NCBI GenBank assembly: GCA_003576695.1
Contig: QOZQ01000010.1
Coordinates: 239,871 to 303,870, forward strand
DNA length: 64,000 bases
From: Taklimakanibacter lacteus
GTDB lineage: Bacteria; Pseudomonadota; Alphaproteobacteria; Rhizobiales; Aestuariivirgaceae
Reading direction: 5' to 3'
The notes beneath the pieces were generated by a model that did no database searches, was not told the DNA's origin, and worked only from the letters and a program-made list of their open reading frames with translations. Below are positions 50,952 to 60,123 of the stretch, one piece after another; within the stretch, counting starts at the first letter, position 1, and every line of letters starts with the position of its first letter. The position numbers were made by a program, and so were the translations under genes.

Positions 50952-52325
50952 ATGCGTTCCTCTTCCGTGCGCGCCGTCGGAATACCGTCGAAAGCGTCGC
51001 TCCTTCTCAGCGTTGCGGCTGCTGTTCTGCTCTCGGCCTGCTCCGGCTCGGTCGACCGCTTCGCCGACACTTCATCCTCGTCTTCGGAAGACACGATCTA
51101 CACCGCCTCGGTGCCGAAGAACGTGCAGCGGTCCGGCGATGACCAGGACGTGGCCTCTGCCGCGTCCGATCGCGATACCGTGACGCGTCGCCCGATGGCC
51201 AACAACACCAGCAAGGCGGCCGAAAATTATGCCAGCAACGGCTATAATTATCAGCAGACCTACAAGCCGGTTTACAAGCAGACCGGCGGCTATCAGCAGC
51301 CCAGCTATCAGGCCAATAACAGCCAGCCGGCCGGAGCCGAGCCGTCCTATAACGACCAGCCCGACATGGCAGCCAAGTCCGGTTCGGTGCGCATCGAGCC
51401 CGGCATGACGCTTTATTCGATCGCCCGCGCCAACAACATGACCGTTGGCGAGCTGGCCCGCGCCAACAACCTTGCCGCGCCCTATTCGGTGGCGGTCGGC
51501 CAGACCTTGCGTGTGCCCGGCCGCGGCAATGCCATTGCCCCGCAGCCGGTTGCCTATGCCAAGCCCGACAATACGCTGACGCCGGGTGGCGACCATACGG
51601 TCCGCGCCGGCGAGACGCTCTATTCGCTGGGCCGCACCTATGGCGTTTCGCCCTTCGCCATCGCCAAGCTGAATGGACTGTCCAACAATGCGGCCCTCCG
51701 TCAGGGCCAGTCGGTCCGCATCCCCAAGGGCGGCACCGGCGGCAGCCCGGTCGTGGCCAGCAACATCAAGCAGCCGGATCGGATGCCGGCGGCCAATGAT
51801 ACGACGGCCGATGCCGACAGCGGCGATCAGATCGATCAGCCTGCGACGGATATGGCCCAGGCCCAGCCTAAGCCGGTCCAGCAGCCGCCACAGCAGATGG
51901 TCGACACCCAGCAGCCTGCCCAGGAAGCGGGCAGCCTGGCCTTCCGCTGGCCCGTCAAGGGCCGGGTCATCTCGGGCTATGGCTCGAAACCGGGCGGCCT
52001 TCGCAATGAAGGCATCAATATCGCGGTTCCGGAAGGCACCGATGTGCGCGCCGCCGAGGCGGGCGTCGTCGCCTATGCCGGCAATGAGCTGAAGGGCTAT
52101 GGCAACCTCGTGCTCATCCGCCACGAAGGCGGCTGGGTTACGGCCTATGCCCACAATAAGGATCTCTTCGTGAAGCGTGGCGACACGGTCAAGCGCGGCG
52201 ATGTGATCTCCAAGGCCGGCCAGACCGGCTCGGTATCGAGCCCACAGGTGCATTTCGAGGTGCGCAAGGGCGCCACCGCCATGGACCCGATGCGCTTCCT
52301 CAACGCGGCGACCGCCTCGAACTGA
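50952..52325 (+). CDS. LysM / degenerate M23 (LytM) lipoprotein, NlpD/EnvC-like
   Basis: A 457-residue envelope protein with a lipobox LLSAC near residue 30. It has two LysM peptidoglycan-binding domains (about 145-190 and 213-260; MTLYSIARANN, ETLYSLGRTYG) and a C-terminal LytM domain (about 331-450). The first zinc motif HxGxD is replaced by NEGIN in GLRNEGINIAV, so the domain is probably catalytically dead and, like NlpD/EnvC, may activate an amidase. In relatives this gene directly follows pcm. Confidence 0.9.
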   Translation: MRSSSVRAVGIPSKASLLLSVAAAVLLSACSGSVDRFADTSSSSSEDTIYTASVPKNVQRSGDDQDVASAASDRDTVTRRPMANNTSKAAENYASNGYNYQQTYKPVYKQTGGYQQPSYQANNSQPAGAEPSYNDQPDMAAKSGSVRIEPGMTLYSIARANNMTVGELARANNLAAPYSVAVGQTLRVPGRGNAIAPQPVAYAKPDNTLTPGGDHTVRAGETLYSLGRTYGVSPFAIAKLNGLSNNAALRQGQSVRIPKGGTGGSPVVASNIKQPDRMPAANDTTADADSGDQIDQPATDMAQAQPKPVQQPPQQMVDTQQPAQEAGSLAFRWPVKGRVISGYGSKPGGLRNEGINIAVPEGTDVRAAEAGVVAYAGNELKGYGNLVLIRHEGGWVTAYAHNKDLFVKRGDTVKRGDVISKAGQTGSVSSPQVHFEVRKGATAMDPMRFLNAATASN

Positions 52326-52348
52326 CGCTACCGAATATCGACTGACAC

Positions 52349-52377
52349 AAAAGCCTGGCAGATTCTGCCGGGCTTTT
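52349..52377 (+). terminator. Rho-independent terminator after the LysM/M23 gene
   Basis: A 13-bp stem (AAAAGCCTGGCAG / CTGCCGGGCTTTT with one G-T pair), loop ATT and terminal T-run, 24 bases after the stop of the LysM/M23 gene. With A's on one side and T's on the other it could also end transcription from the opposite strand, though no minus-strand gene approaches. Confidence 0.88.
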
Positions 52378-52435
52378 GCTTGCGCGCGACGTAAAAACAT
52401 TACAATCATCGCTCACCATCAGGGAGATGACGATC

Positions 52436-53098
52436 ATGATCGAAGTTTGGGGCCGCCGCAGTTCCAGCAACGTGCAGAAGGTGATCTGGGCGCTGGGCGA
52501 GCTTGGGCTAGACTTCAAGCGCCACACGGTGGGCGGCAGCTTCGGCGGCGTGCGCGATGCAGCCTATTTGAAAATGAACCCCAATGCGCTGGTGCCGGTG
52601 CTGCAGGACGGCGACATCACCATGTTCGAATCGAACGCCATCGTGCGCTATTTGGGCGCCCGCTATGGCGAGGGCACATTGCGGCCGAAGGAGCCCAAGG
52701 CGCTCGCTCTGGCCGAGCAATGGATGGAATGGCAGCAGCTCAATGTCGTGCCGCATATTTCGGTGATCTTCTGGAACCTGGTGCGCTCGCCTGCCAAGCA
52801 GCGCAATGACAAGGCCGTCGCGGACGCGAATTCCAAGCTCGCGGATATACTGCCCATCGCCGACCGGGCGCTGGCTTCCGCTCCCTGGTTCGCCGGCGAC
52901 CGGTTCTCCTTCGGCGACATCGTGCTGGGCGTCCTCTATTGGCGTTACAGCTGCCTCGACTGCAAGAAGCCCGACACGCCCAACATCAAGCGCTGGCTCG
53001 AGGCGCTCAAGCAACGCGAGCCCTATCAGAAATGGGTGATGGTCCAGGCCGGGCACAACATCGCCGAATGGAACGCCCACGAGAAGGCGGTGGGTTAG
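52436..53098 (+). CDS. Glutathione S-transferase
   Basis: A 220-residue GST. The N-terminal thioredoxin-like domain has WGRRSSSNVQKVIWALGELG, where Ser/Arg near residue 7-8 is the probable glutathione site, and the cis-Pro in ALVPVLQDG. ESNAIVRYLG gives the Glu-Ser pair. The C-terminal helical domain has FSFGDIVLGVLYWR. The class (theta-like by layout) and substrate are not determined. The ATG at 52436 was preferred because AGGGAG is 9 bases upstream. It converges with the DUF815 ATPase gene by a 4-base overlap. Confidence 0.93.
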   Translation: MIEVWGRRSSSNVQKVIWALGELGLDFKRHTVGGSFGGVRDAAYLKMNPNALVPVLQDGDITMFESNAIVRYLGARYGEGTLRPKEPKALALAEQWMEWQQLNVVPHISVIFWNLVRSPAKQRNDKAVADANSKLADILPIADRALASAPWFAGDRFSFGDIVLGVLYWRYSCLDCKKPDTPNIKRWLEALKQREPYQKWVMVQAGHNIAEWNAHEKAVG

Positions 53099-53970
53099 CC
53101 TTCCGTCTTCACGCCAAGCCTGCCGGCAAGATCCTGCACGAACTGCCAGGCGACGCGGCCGGAGCGGCTGCCGCGCGTCGTCGCCCATTCGATGGCTTGC
53201 GCGCGCATCTCTTCCGGTTTGACCTTGAGCTTGAAATGCCGGGCGTAACCCTCGATCATTTCGAGGAATTCATCCTGCGAGCAGTTGTGGAAGCCGAGCC
53301 ACAGGCCGAAGCGGTCGGAGAGCGAGACCTTCTCCTGCACCGCTTCGGAAGGATTGATGGCGGTCGAGCGCTCATTCTCCATCATGTCGCGCGGCAGCAG
53401 ATGCCGGCGGTTGGAGGTCGCATAGAAGATCATATTGACCGGCCGCCCCTCGATGCCGCCTTCGAGTGCAGCCTTCAGCGACTTGTAGGACGTGTCATTG
53501 GCATCGAAGGAGAGGTCGTCGCAGAAGACGATGAAGCGCAAGCCCGCATGCGCACGGATCAGCGTCATCAGCTGAGGCAGGCCTTCGATGTCCTCGCGGT
53601 GGATCTCGACCAGCTTGAGCTTGCCGCCCGACTCTTCGTTAACGAGATGGTGAGAGGCCTTGACCAGCGAGCTCTTGCCCATGCCGCGGGCGCCCCAGAG
53701 GAGGGCGTTGTTGGCGGGCAGGCCTTTGGCGAAACGCCTGGTATTGTCGATGAGGATGTCGCGGGTCTGGTCGATGCCGCGCAGGAGGTCGATATCGACC
53801 CGGTTGACCTTGGCCACGGGTTCGAGCCGGCGCGCCTGGGCGTTCCAGATGAAAGCCGCGGCGGTTGCGGGGTCAGGAGTCTTGGGCGGGGTCGGGGCCA
53901 GCCTTTCCAGCGCCGCGGCGATCCGGCTCAAAGTGGCGGCAAATTCGTCGTTTGACAGGTCCTTGGGCAT
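53095..53970 (-). CDS. DUF815 AAA+ ATPase
   Basis: A 291-residue protein with Walker A GARGMGKSSL, Walker B FIVFCDDLSFD and sensor-like FYATSNRRHL, matching DUF815, an AAA+ family of unknown role often next to yajC or yhbY-type genes. The start MPKDLSNDEF replaces a reading 35 residues longer that is not family-like. In relatives it lies between the LysM/M23 gene and yajC, as here. Confidence 0.9.
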   Translation of the reverse strand: MPKDLSNDEFAATLSRIAAALERLAPTPPKTPDPATAAAFIWNAQARRLEPVAKVNRVDIDLLRGIDQTRDILIDNTRRFAKGLPANNALLWGARGMGKSSLVKASHHLVNEESGGKLKLVEIHREDIEGLPQLMTLIRAHAGLRFIVFCDDLSFDANDTSYKSLKAALEGGIEGRPVNMIFYATSNRRHLLPRDMMENERSTAINPSEAVQEKVSLSDRFGLWLGFHNCSQDEFLEMIEGYARHFKLKVKPEEMRAQAIEWATTRGSRSGRVAWQFVQDLAGRLGVKTEG

Positions 53971-54164
53971 GGCGCCGGTCCTTAAACCCCTGACACCAAA
54001 CGGGCAAGATTGCGGCCTGCATGGACGCCCGGCGGAAAAGAGGGGCCTTGAACAGGCTAAGGCTTCCGGTTGCAATGGTTATTTTCGGCGCTATATACCC
54101 CTGAACCCAGAACCGGGCGGCCCCTTTCCATACCCGCCTTCGCCGCTCAGAGGAGACGTCCTGA

Positions 54165-54509
54165 ATGTTCATTACCCCTGCTTTTGCCCAGGCCACGGGG
54201 ACCCCCGGCACCGGCGATTTCATCGGCATGATTTTGCCACTTGTGATGATCATGGTGGTGTTCTGGTTCCTGCTCATCCGCCCGCAGCAGAAGCGGCAGA
54301 AGGAGCATCAGGAGCTGATCGGCAAGGTTGCCCGCGGCGACACGATCGTGACCTCGGGTGGCCTCATCGGCCGGGTTTCCAAGGTGGTGGATGAGCGCGA
54401 GCTCCTGGTCGAAGTGGGCGAGAATGTGAAGGTCAGGGTCGTGCGCAGCGCCATTGCCGAGGTGAGAGCCAAGGGCGAGCCGGTCAAAGACGATCAGGCC
54501 AAGAAATAA
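54165..54509 (+). CDS. yajC: Preprotein translocase subunit YajC
   Basis: A 114-residue protein with one membrane helix (FIGMILPLVMIMVVFWFLLIRPQQKRQKEHQ) and a small cytoplasmic domain (DTIVTSGGLIGRVSKV). It associates with SecDF at the Sec translocon. The operon yajC-secD-secF-Mth938-phytoene-synthase-like follows in the same direction with short gaps. Confidence 0.97.
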   Translation: MFITPAFAQATGTPGTGDFIGMILPLVMIMVVFWFLLIRPQQKRQKEHQELIGKVARGDTIVTSGGLIGRVSKVVDERELLVEVGENVKVRVVRSAIAEVRAKGEPVKDDQAKK

Positions 54510-54518
54510 GGCGACCGC

Positions 54519-56123
54519 ATGCTTTATTTCTCGCGCTGGAAAGTCATCGCCATCCTGCTTTCGGTGCTGGTGGGCATCCTGTTCGCGGTTCCCAATATCC
54601 TGCCCAGGGAATGGCAGGATATTTTGCGCGAACGCACCATCCTGCGCCCGGTGACGCTCGGCCTCGACCTCCAGGGCGGCTCCAACGTCCTCATGGAAGT
54701 GGATCGCAAGGAATTCACCAACACCCTCATCACCCAGCAGATGGGCGATGTGCGCGCCGCGCTCCGCACTGCCCGCATTGCCTACAAGCTCAATCGCACG
54801 CCGAATGGCGTCACCGTGCAGATCACCGAAGCCGCCGATGCCGACAAGGCCTATGACGTCCTGAAAGGGCTCACCCAGCCCATCGACACGGGCCTGTTCG
54901 GAACCGGCGTGGCGAGCAGCATCTTCACGCTCGAGCGTTCCGGCCAGCAATTCACCTATTCCTTCTCGGAATCGGGCATCGAGGCGCGCGTGAGCCGGGC
55001 CGTCGAGCAGTCGCTGCGCATCATCGAGAACCGCGTCAACGGCTCCGGCATCGCCGAAGCCTCGATCCAGCGCCAGGGCAGGGACCGCATCGTCATCCAG
55101 CTGCCGGGCATCGGCGATCCCGACCAGGTCGTGAAGATGATCGGCCAGACGGCCAAGCTCACCTTCCAGCTCGTTTGCGAAAGCCAGCCCAACGCCGCGA
55201 CGGACAATCCGCCGCCCGACTGCGTCTCTTATCCGATGAAGGAGGACCCGCAGCAGAATATGTGGGTGCAGACCTCGAGTGCCGCGACCGTCGAGGGTGG
55301 CGACCTCCAGGATGCGCAGGCCGCTTTCGATTCGCGCACCAACGAGCCGATCGTCAATTTCCGCTTCAACCAGAAGGGCGCGTTGCGCTTCGGCAAGCTG
55401 ACGGCCGAGAATGTCGGCAAGCCCTTCGCCATCGTGCTCGACCAGCAGGTCATCTCGGCGCCGCGCATCAACGAGCCGATCCTCGGCGGGTCCGGGCAGA
55501 TTTCAGGCAACTTCACCACCGAGGAAGCCAACACGCTCGCCATCGTCCTGCGCTCGGGCGCCTTGCCGGCGCGGCTCATCCCGGTCGAACAGCGCACTGT
55601 CGGCCCGAGCCTTGGCTCGGATTCGATCCATGCCGGCGCCGTCGCCTCGGTCATAGCGCTTGCCGCCGTCATGGTCTTCATGCTGATCGCCTATGGTCTG
55701 TTTGGCATATTCGCCGACATCGCGCTGATCGTGAACCTGCTGCTCCTCATCGGCGTCATGTCGGTCTTCGGCTTCACCCTTACCTTGCCGGGCATCGCCG
55801 GCATCGTGCTCACCATGGGCATTGCGGTCGATTCAAACGTGCTCGTCTTTGAGCGCATCCGTGAGGAATGGCGGCATGGCCGCACTGCGCTCAATTCGAT
55901 CGAGACCGGCTTCAAGGCGGCGCTCGCCACGGTGCTCGATTCGAATCTCACCTCGCTCATCGCGGCCGTGGTGCTGTTCGGTGTCGGCTCAGGCCCCGTC
56001 CGCGGCTTCGCCATCGCCCATGCCATCGGCATTCTCACCACCTTGTTCACCGCCTTCACCCTCACCCGTCTCATCGTTTTCTGGTGGGTCAGGACGACCA
56101 AGCCCAAAGAGGTTCCGCTGTAG
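54519..56123 (+). CDS. secD: Protein translocase subunit SecD
   Basis: A 534-residue membrane protein with six helices. The periplasmic P1 domain begins after LGLDLQGGSNVLMEV, and the membrane part contains DSNVLVFERIREE. It uses the proton gradient to pull secreted proteins out of SecYEG. It starts 9 bases after yajC and is followed 12 bases later by secF. Confidence 0.97.
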   Translation: MLYFSRWKVIAILLSVLVGILFAVPNILPREWQDILRERTILRPVTLGLDLQGGSNVLMEVDRKEFTNTLITQQMGDVRAALRTARIAYKLNRTPNGVTVQITEAADADKAYDVLKGLTQPIDTGLFGTGVASSIFTLERSGQQFTYSFSESGIEARVSRAVEQSLRIIENRVNGSGIAEASIQRQGRDRIVIQLPGIGDPDQVVKMIGQTAKLTFQLVCESQPNAATDNPPPDCVSYPMKEDPQQNMWVQTSSAATVEGGDLQDAQAAFDSRTNEPIVNFRFNQKGALRFGKLTAENVGKPFAIVLDQQVISAPRINEPILGGSGQISGNFTTEEANTLAIVLRSGALPARLIPVEQRTVGPSLGSDSIHAGAVASVIALAAVMVFMLIAYGLFGIFADIALIVNLLLLIGVMSVFGFTLTLPGIAGIVLTMGIAVDSNVLVFERIREEWRHGRTALNSIETGFKAALATVLDSNLTSLIAAVVLFGVGSGPVRGFAIAHAIGILTTLFTAFTLTRLIVFWWVRTTKPKEVPL

Positions 56124-56135
56124 GCGGATTGTCAC

Positions 56136-57083
56136 ATGTTCAAGCCCATCCGCTTCATTCCCGACGACACCAAGATCAAGTTCATGCTGCTGAGCCGGTA
56201 TGGCTATTTCGCCTCCGGTGTTGCCTGCCTTGCCGCCATCCTCCTGTTCGTCTTTGTCGGCCTCAATTACGGCGTCGATTTCAAGGGTGGCACGGTCTTC
56301 GTCATCCGCACCGAGCAGGTGGCCAATCTCGACGAGCTGCGCGGCAAGATCAACGGACTTGGATTCGGCGATGCGGAACTCCAGGAGTTCGGCACCGGGG
56401 GGCATGAGGTGCTGATCCGCCTGCCGGCCATCGAAGGCGGCGAGGACGTTCAGCGCGTCGTCCAGGACAAGGTGAAGCAGGTTCTCGGAGCAGGGGTCGA
56501 ATATCTGTCCATCGATGTCGTCGGCCCGAAAGTGTCGGGCGAGCTGGCCCAGCAAAGTATCATGGCCGTGCTTATCGCCATTATCGGCATCCTGATCTAT
56601 ATCTGGTTCAGATTCGAATGGCAGTTCGCCATCGCGACCGTGATGTCGCTCCTGCATGACGTGCTGCTGACCGTCGGTTTCTTCTGCCTCATCGGCATCG
56701 ACTTCAACCTGCAGATCATCGCCGCCATCCTCACCATCGTCGGCTATTCGCTGAACGATACCGTGGTGGTGTTCGACCGCATCCGCGAGTACTTACGCAA
56801 ATATAAGCAGTTGCCGCTCGCCGACCTGATAGACGTCTCGATCAACAGCGTGCTGCCGAGGACGCTCTTGACCGCGGTGACGACACTCCTCGCCTTGATC
56901 GCGCTCTATATATTCGGCGGCGAAGTGCTGAAGGGCTTTACCCTTGCCATGATCTGGGGAATTTTCGTCGCCACCTATTCGTCGATCTTCTCGGCCGCCT
57001 CGCTCCTGGCGCTTCTCGGTGTCAATCGCGACGCGATCCAGATTCAGCCGAGCGGCAGCAAGGCGGCGGCCGCCCGGCCCTAG
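56136..57083 (+). CDS. secF: Protein translocase subunit SecF
   Basis: A 315-residue partner of SecD with six helices. Typical landmarks are LNYGVDFKGGTVF at the start of the periplasmic loop and GYSLNDTVVVFDRIRE in the membrane core. It forms the SecDF complex with the gene upstream. Confidence 0.97.
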   Translation: MFKPIRFIPDDTKIKFMLLSRYGYFASGVACLAAILLFVFVGLNYGVDFKGGTVFVIRTEQVANLDELRGKINGLGFGDAELQEFGTGGHEVLIRLPAIEGGEDVQRVVQDKVKQVLGAGVEYLSIDVVGPKVSGELAQQSIMAVLIAIIGILIYIWFRFEWQFAIATVMSLLHDVLLTVGFFCLIGIDFNLQIIAAILTIVGYSLNDTVVVFDRIREYLRKYKQLPLADLIDVSINSVLPRTLLTAVTTLLALIALYIFGGEVLKGFTLAMIWGIFVATYSSIFSAASLLALLGVNRDAIQIQPSGSKAAAARP

Positions 57084-57098
57084 CGGCGCGAGGTTCAG

Positions 57099-57497
57099 AT
57101 GCAGAGGCTTCCAGAGGAGGGGAGCCGCTTTCTCCCCGAGCGCGCGCCTATCGATTCCTACGGGAATGGCGGCTTCCGTTTCGCCACCATGTCGCATCAG
57201 GGCTCGCTGCTGATCCTTGCCGATGGCATGCATGCGTGGCGGCCGGTCGTGTTCGCCGATGTAACCCTGGCCGATTTCGCCGCCGTGCTGGGCGCGAGGA
57301 TCCGGCCCGGCTTCCTGCTGTTCGGTACCGGTAGCCAGATGCATCTGCCGTCCGCACCCTTGCGCAAGGCCTTTGCGGATCATGGCGTGGCCCTTGAAGC
57401 CATGACGACGGGCGCCGCCGTGCGCACCTACAATATCCTCCTCGCCGAAAAACGCGATGTGGCGGCGGCATTGCTCGCCGTCGAGACGGTCCGATGA
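57099..57497 (+). CDS. Mth938-domain protein (AAMDC/NDUFAF3-like)
   Basis: A 132-residue protein with an Mth938 fold (IDSYGNGGFRF, FLLFGTGSQMHLP, TGAAVRTYNILLAEKR). Its mitochondrial relative NDUFAF3 is a complex I assembly factor, and its placement after secF is conserved in alphaproteobacteria. It overlaps the next gene by 4 bases. Confidence 0.88.
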   Translation: MQRLPEEGSRFLPERAPIDSYGNGGFRFATMSHQGSLLILADGMHAWRPVVFADVTLADFAAVLGARIRPGFLLFGTGSQMHLPSAPLRKAFADHGVALEAMTTGAAVRTYNILLAEKRDVAAALLAVETVR

Positions 57498-58333
57498 GCG
57501 CGGGCTACTGTGAAGATCTCGTCCGCGCCGGCGATAAGGACCGCTATCTCGCCGCACTTTTCGCACCCGATGACTTGCGCCCGCATCTCTTCGCCCTTTA
57601 TGCCTTCAATATCGAGATCGCCCGCATCCGCGAAACGGTGAGCGAGGCGGCGCTGGGCGAGATCCGTCTGCAATGGTGGCAGGACGCCATTGCCGGCATC
57701 TATGCGGGGACGAGCCAGGGCCATCCGGTCATCGAGGCGCTGGCGCCCGCCATCGCCAAGGGTGGCCTGCCGCAACAGGCGCTCGCCAACATGATCGAGG
57801 CCCGCCAGTTCGACCTCTATGACGATGCCATGCCCTCGCTCAATGCGCTCGAGGGATATCTGGGCGAAACATCATCCATGCTGATCCAGCTCGCCGTCAT
57901 GATTCTCGCTCCGGCGCGGGCGCAGGGCCTGGCCGAGATATCGGGACTCGCGGGCGTCGCCATGGGGATCAGCGGCCTCCTGCGGTCCCTGCCGCTGCAA
58001 CGCGCCCGCGGCCAGTGCTTCGTGCCGGCGGACCTTCTGGCTCGCCACGGCCTGACCCCGACGCATCTCCTGGCCGGACGCGAGACCCGAACGATCGCAG
58101 AAGCCCTGGCCGAGCTTGGCGCCCATGCCGGCAAGCGGCTCGGCGAGGCGCGGGCGCTCGCCAACACGGTCCCGCCCGAAGCCTTCCCGGCCTTCCTGCC
58201 GGCGAGTCTCACCGGCCTCTATCTGAAACGGCTGGCGCGGCTGGGCGAACGCAGCCTGACCGAGATTGCCGAAGTGGCCCAATGGCGCCGTCAATGGAGC
58301 TTGTACAGACACGCGAAGTCTCAGACATTGTAG
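57494..58333 (+). CDS. Squalene/phytoene synthase-like protein (NDUFAF6 type)
   Basis: A 279-residue member of the trans-isoprenyl synthase fold. The first aspartate motif (DxxxD) is replaced by NIEIA (YAFNIEIARIR), and the second is weak (RQFDLYDDAM), so prenyl-diphosphate catalysis is unlikely. Mitochondrial NDUFAF6, another complex I assembly factor, belongs to this group. Linkage to Mth938 and secDF supports a role in respiratory-complex assembly rather than isoprenoid synthesis. Confidence 0.85.
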   Translation: MSAGYCEDLVRAGDKDRYLAALFAPDDLRPHLFALYAFNIEIARIRETVSEAALGEIRLQWWQDAIAGIYAGTSQGHPVIEALAPAIAKGGLPQQALANMIEARQFDLYDDAMPSLNALEGYLGETSSMLIQLAVMILAPARAQGLAEISGLAGVAMGISGLLRSLPLQRARGQCFVPADLLARHGLTPTHLLAGRETRTIAEALAELGAHAGKRLGEARALANTVPPEAFPAFLPASLTGLYLKRLARLGERSLTEIAEVAQWRRQWSLYRHAKSQTL

Positions 58334-58380
58334 CGCCACATTCTCTGTCACACTCGTTGCCGTAACGCTACGGAGCCCAT

Positions 58381-60123
58381 ATGAGTCTTGCCGGCCGCCT
58401 GAGCCGCCTGGTCCCGGACCTCTCCGAGACCCTGGCGCGCTTTCCCATCCCCGCACTGATCTCCGTCCTTGTCTTCATCTACGCCCAGCTCGATATCGCC
58501 GATATCGTGAGCGATGGCGGGCAGCCCGGCAACCATGTCTATCTGGGAGGAGCGGCGGCCTTTCTCGCGGCGGGAGCGGCGCATTATTTCGCCCATGGCC
58601 GCAATCTGGCGAAGCTCGCCGAAGTCGCTTTGGCCGTGCTGGCCGCCATCGTCGTGGCGGGCCTGGCCTATTGGGACACAGGCCTCAGGACCTCGCACCT
58701 CTTCCTGTTCGCTGCCCTGGTTCCGCTCCTGATGATCTCAGGGTTCCTGCGCCCCGATGCGAAGCAGGGGGCGATCTGGCTGTTCAATCTGCGGCTGGGC
58801 CTCGCCATATTGCTGGCGATCGTCGTGGGACTGATCTTTGCCGGCGGTGTCTCCGCCATCCTCGAAAGCCTCAAGTTCCTTTTCGAGGTCAGTATCCCGT
58901 GGCGCTCTCACGAGCATGTCTGGTCGACGGCGGCGGCCCTCATCGCCCCGATCTACGGCCTGTCGCTGGCGCCAACGAACCTCGATGAGGAAGTGACGCT
59001 CGCCCATACACGCGACACACTGCTCGAGCGCGGCGTCTCGGTCCTCGTCAATTACGTGATGGTGCCGATCGCCGTCATCTATACCGTGATCCTGCATGCC
59101 TATGCGGTGAAGATCCTGCTCAATGGCGCGCTGCCCGAGGGCCAGATCGGTGTCATGGTCACCGTCTTCGCTCTGGGCGGTACCGCGACCTGGCTCATCG
59201 CCTGGCCGTGGCGCGAGACCGGCACCTGGCTCTTGCGCTTCTTCATGCGCTACTGGTTCTGGTTCACCATCGTCCCCGTCATCCTGCTCGCCATCGCCAT
59301 CTGGGAGCGCATCTCGACCTACGGGGTGACGCCTGACCGCTATGGCATCGTCATCGTCGCCGTCTGGCTGGCGCTGGTGACCCTTTATCTGGCGATCCGT
59401 CGCAACCAGGCCGACATGCGCGTGCTCCTCGGCAGCTTCGCGCTGCTGGTGCTGGTCGGCTCGACAGGCCCCTGGGGCGCCAACAGCGTGTCGGTGGCAA
59501 GCCAGTTCGAGAGGCTTATCGGTTACCTCCAGGCGGATAAGCTTCTAACTCCGGAGGGGAAGGTCGTCGATCAGCCACCGCGCTTGAGTGATGTCAACCG
59601 GAGCGAGATCGACAGCCTCATCTGGGCACTGAACAATATGGGGGGCCTCGACAAGCTTGCGCCGCTATTTGCCGGCCACAAGGATGATCCCTTTGCGACC
59701 GGGGCCGACAAATGGGATGTCTTCTCGAAGATCCGTACGGCTTTCGGCCTCGATATCTATACGCCGCCACCCGAGCAGGTGACCTTCGCCTCGAATACCC
59801 CGATCACGGAAGACTTCGTAAGCCAGGGCCGCCTGATTGGACCGATCATGACAATCCCCGGCAACGGAACCGTCGCGGCGGCCAACCCGCAAGCCACGAT
59901 AGACGGAGACAACCTGATCATCAAAATTGGCGACCGGCGATGGTTGATTCCGGTCAAGTCATTTCTCGAAAAGGTGAAGGCGGTGCCGACCGCAAGCCAG
60001 CAACAACCCTTGGCCTATGACATCGACACGGAACTGAAGCTGATCATCACCGAAACCTCAGGCACCCTTGGCGACAAGCCGACGCTCTATCGCGCCGTCT
60101 TCTGGATCATTCTGCGGCAATAG
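58381..60123 (+). CDS. DUF4153 multi-spanning membrane protein
   Basis: A 580-residue protein with roughly ten or more hydrophobic helices in residues 25-365, then a soluble C-terminal domain of about 200 residues ([18 protein letters not shown]). It matches the DUF4153 family of unknown function, common in alphaproteobacteria. It starts 47 bases after the phytoene-synthase-like gene. Its last 17 bases overlap the end of convergent trmFO. Confidence 0.82.
   Translation: MSLAGRLSRLVPDLSETLARFPIPALISVLVFIYAQLDIADIVSDGGQPGNHVYLGGAAAFLAAGAAHYFAHGRNLAKLAEVALAVLAAIVVAGLAYWDTGLRTSHLFLFAALVPLLMISGFLRPDAKQGAIWLFNLRLGLAILLAIVVGLIFAGGVSAILESLKFLFEVSIPWRSHEHVWSTAAALIAPIYGLSLAPTNLDEEVTLAHTRDTLLERGVSVLVNYVMVPIAVIYTVILHAYAVKILLNGALPEGQIGVMVTVFALGGTATWLIAWPWRETGTWLLRFFMRYWFWFTIVPVILLAIAIWERISTYGVTPDRYGIVIVAVWLALVTLYLAIRRNQADMRVLLGSFALLVLVGSTGPWGANSVSVASQFERLIGYLQADKLLTPEGKVVDQPPRLSDVNRSEIDSLIWALNNMGGLDKLAPLFAGHKDDPFATGADKWDVFSKIRTAFGLDIYTPPPEQVTFASNTPITEDFVSQGRLIGPIMTIPGNGTVAAANPQATIDGDNLIIKIGDRRWLIPVKSFLEKVKAVPTASQQQPLAYDIDTELKLIITETSGTLGDKPTLYRAVFWIILRQ

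Noticed and set aside
51072..52409. 445-codon leftward open frame rich in Gly/Ile/Arg
   Set aside because: It is antisense to the LysM/M23 gene and spans its terminator.
57494..58333. Phytoene/squalene synthase in a carotenoid or hopanoid pathway
   Set aside because: The first Asp-rich motif is missing and no isoprenoid genes are adjacent; the secDF/Mth938 context fits an NDUFAF6-like role.
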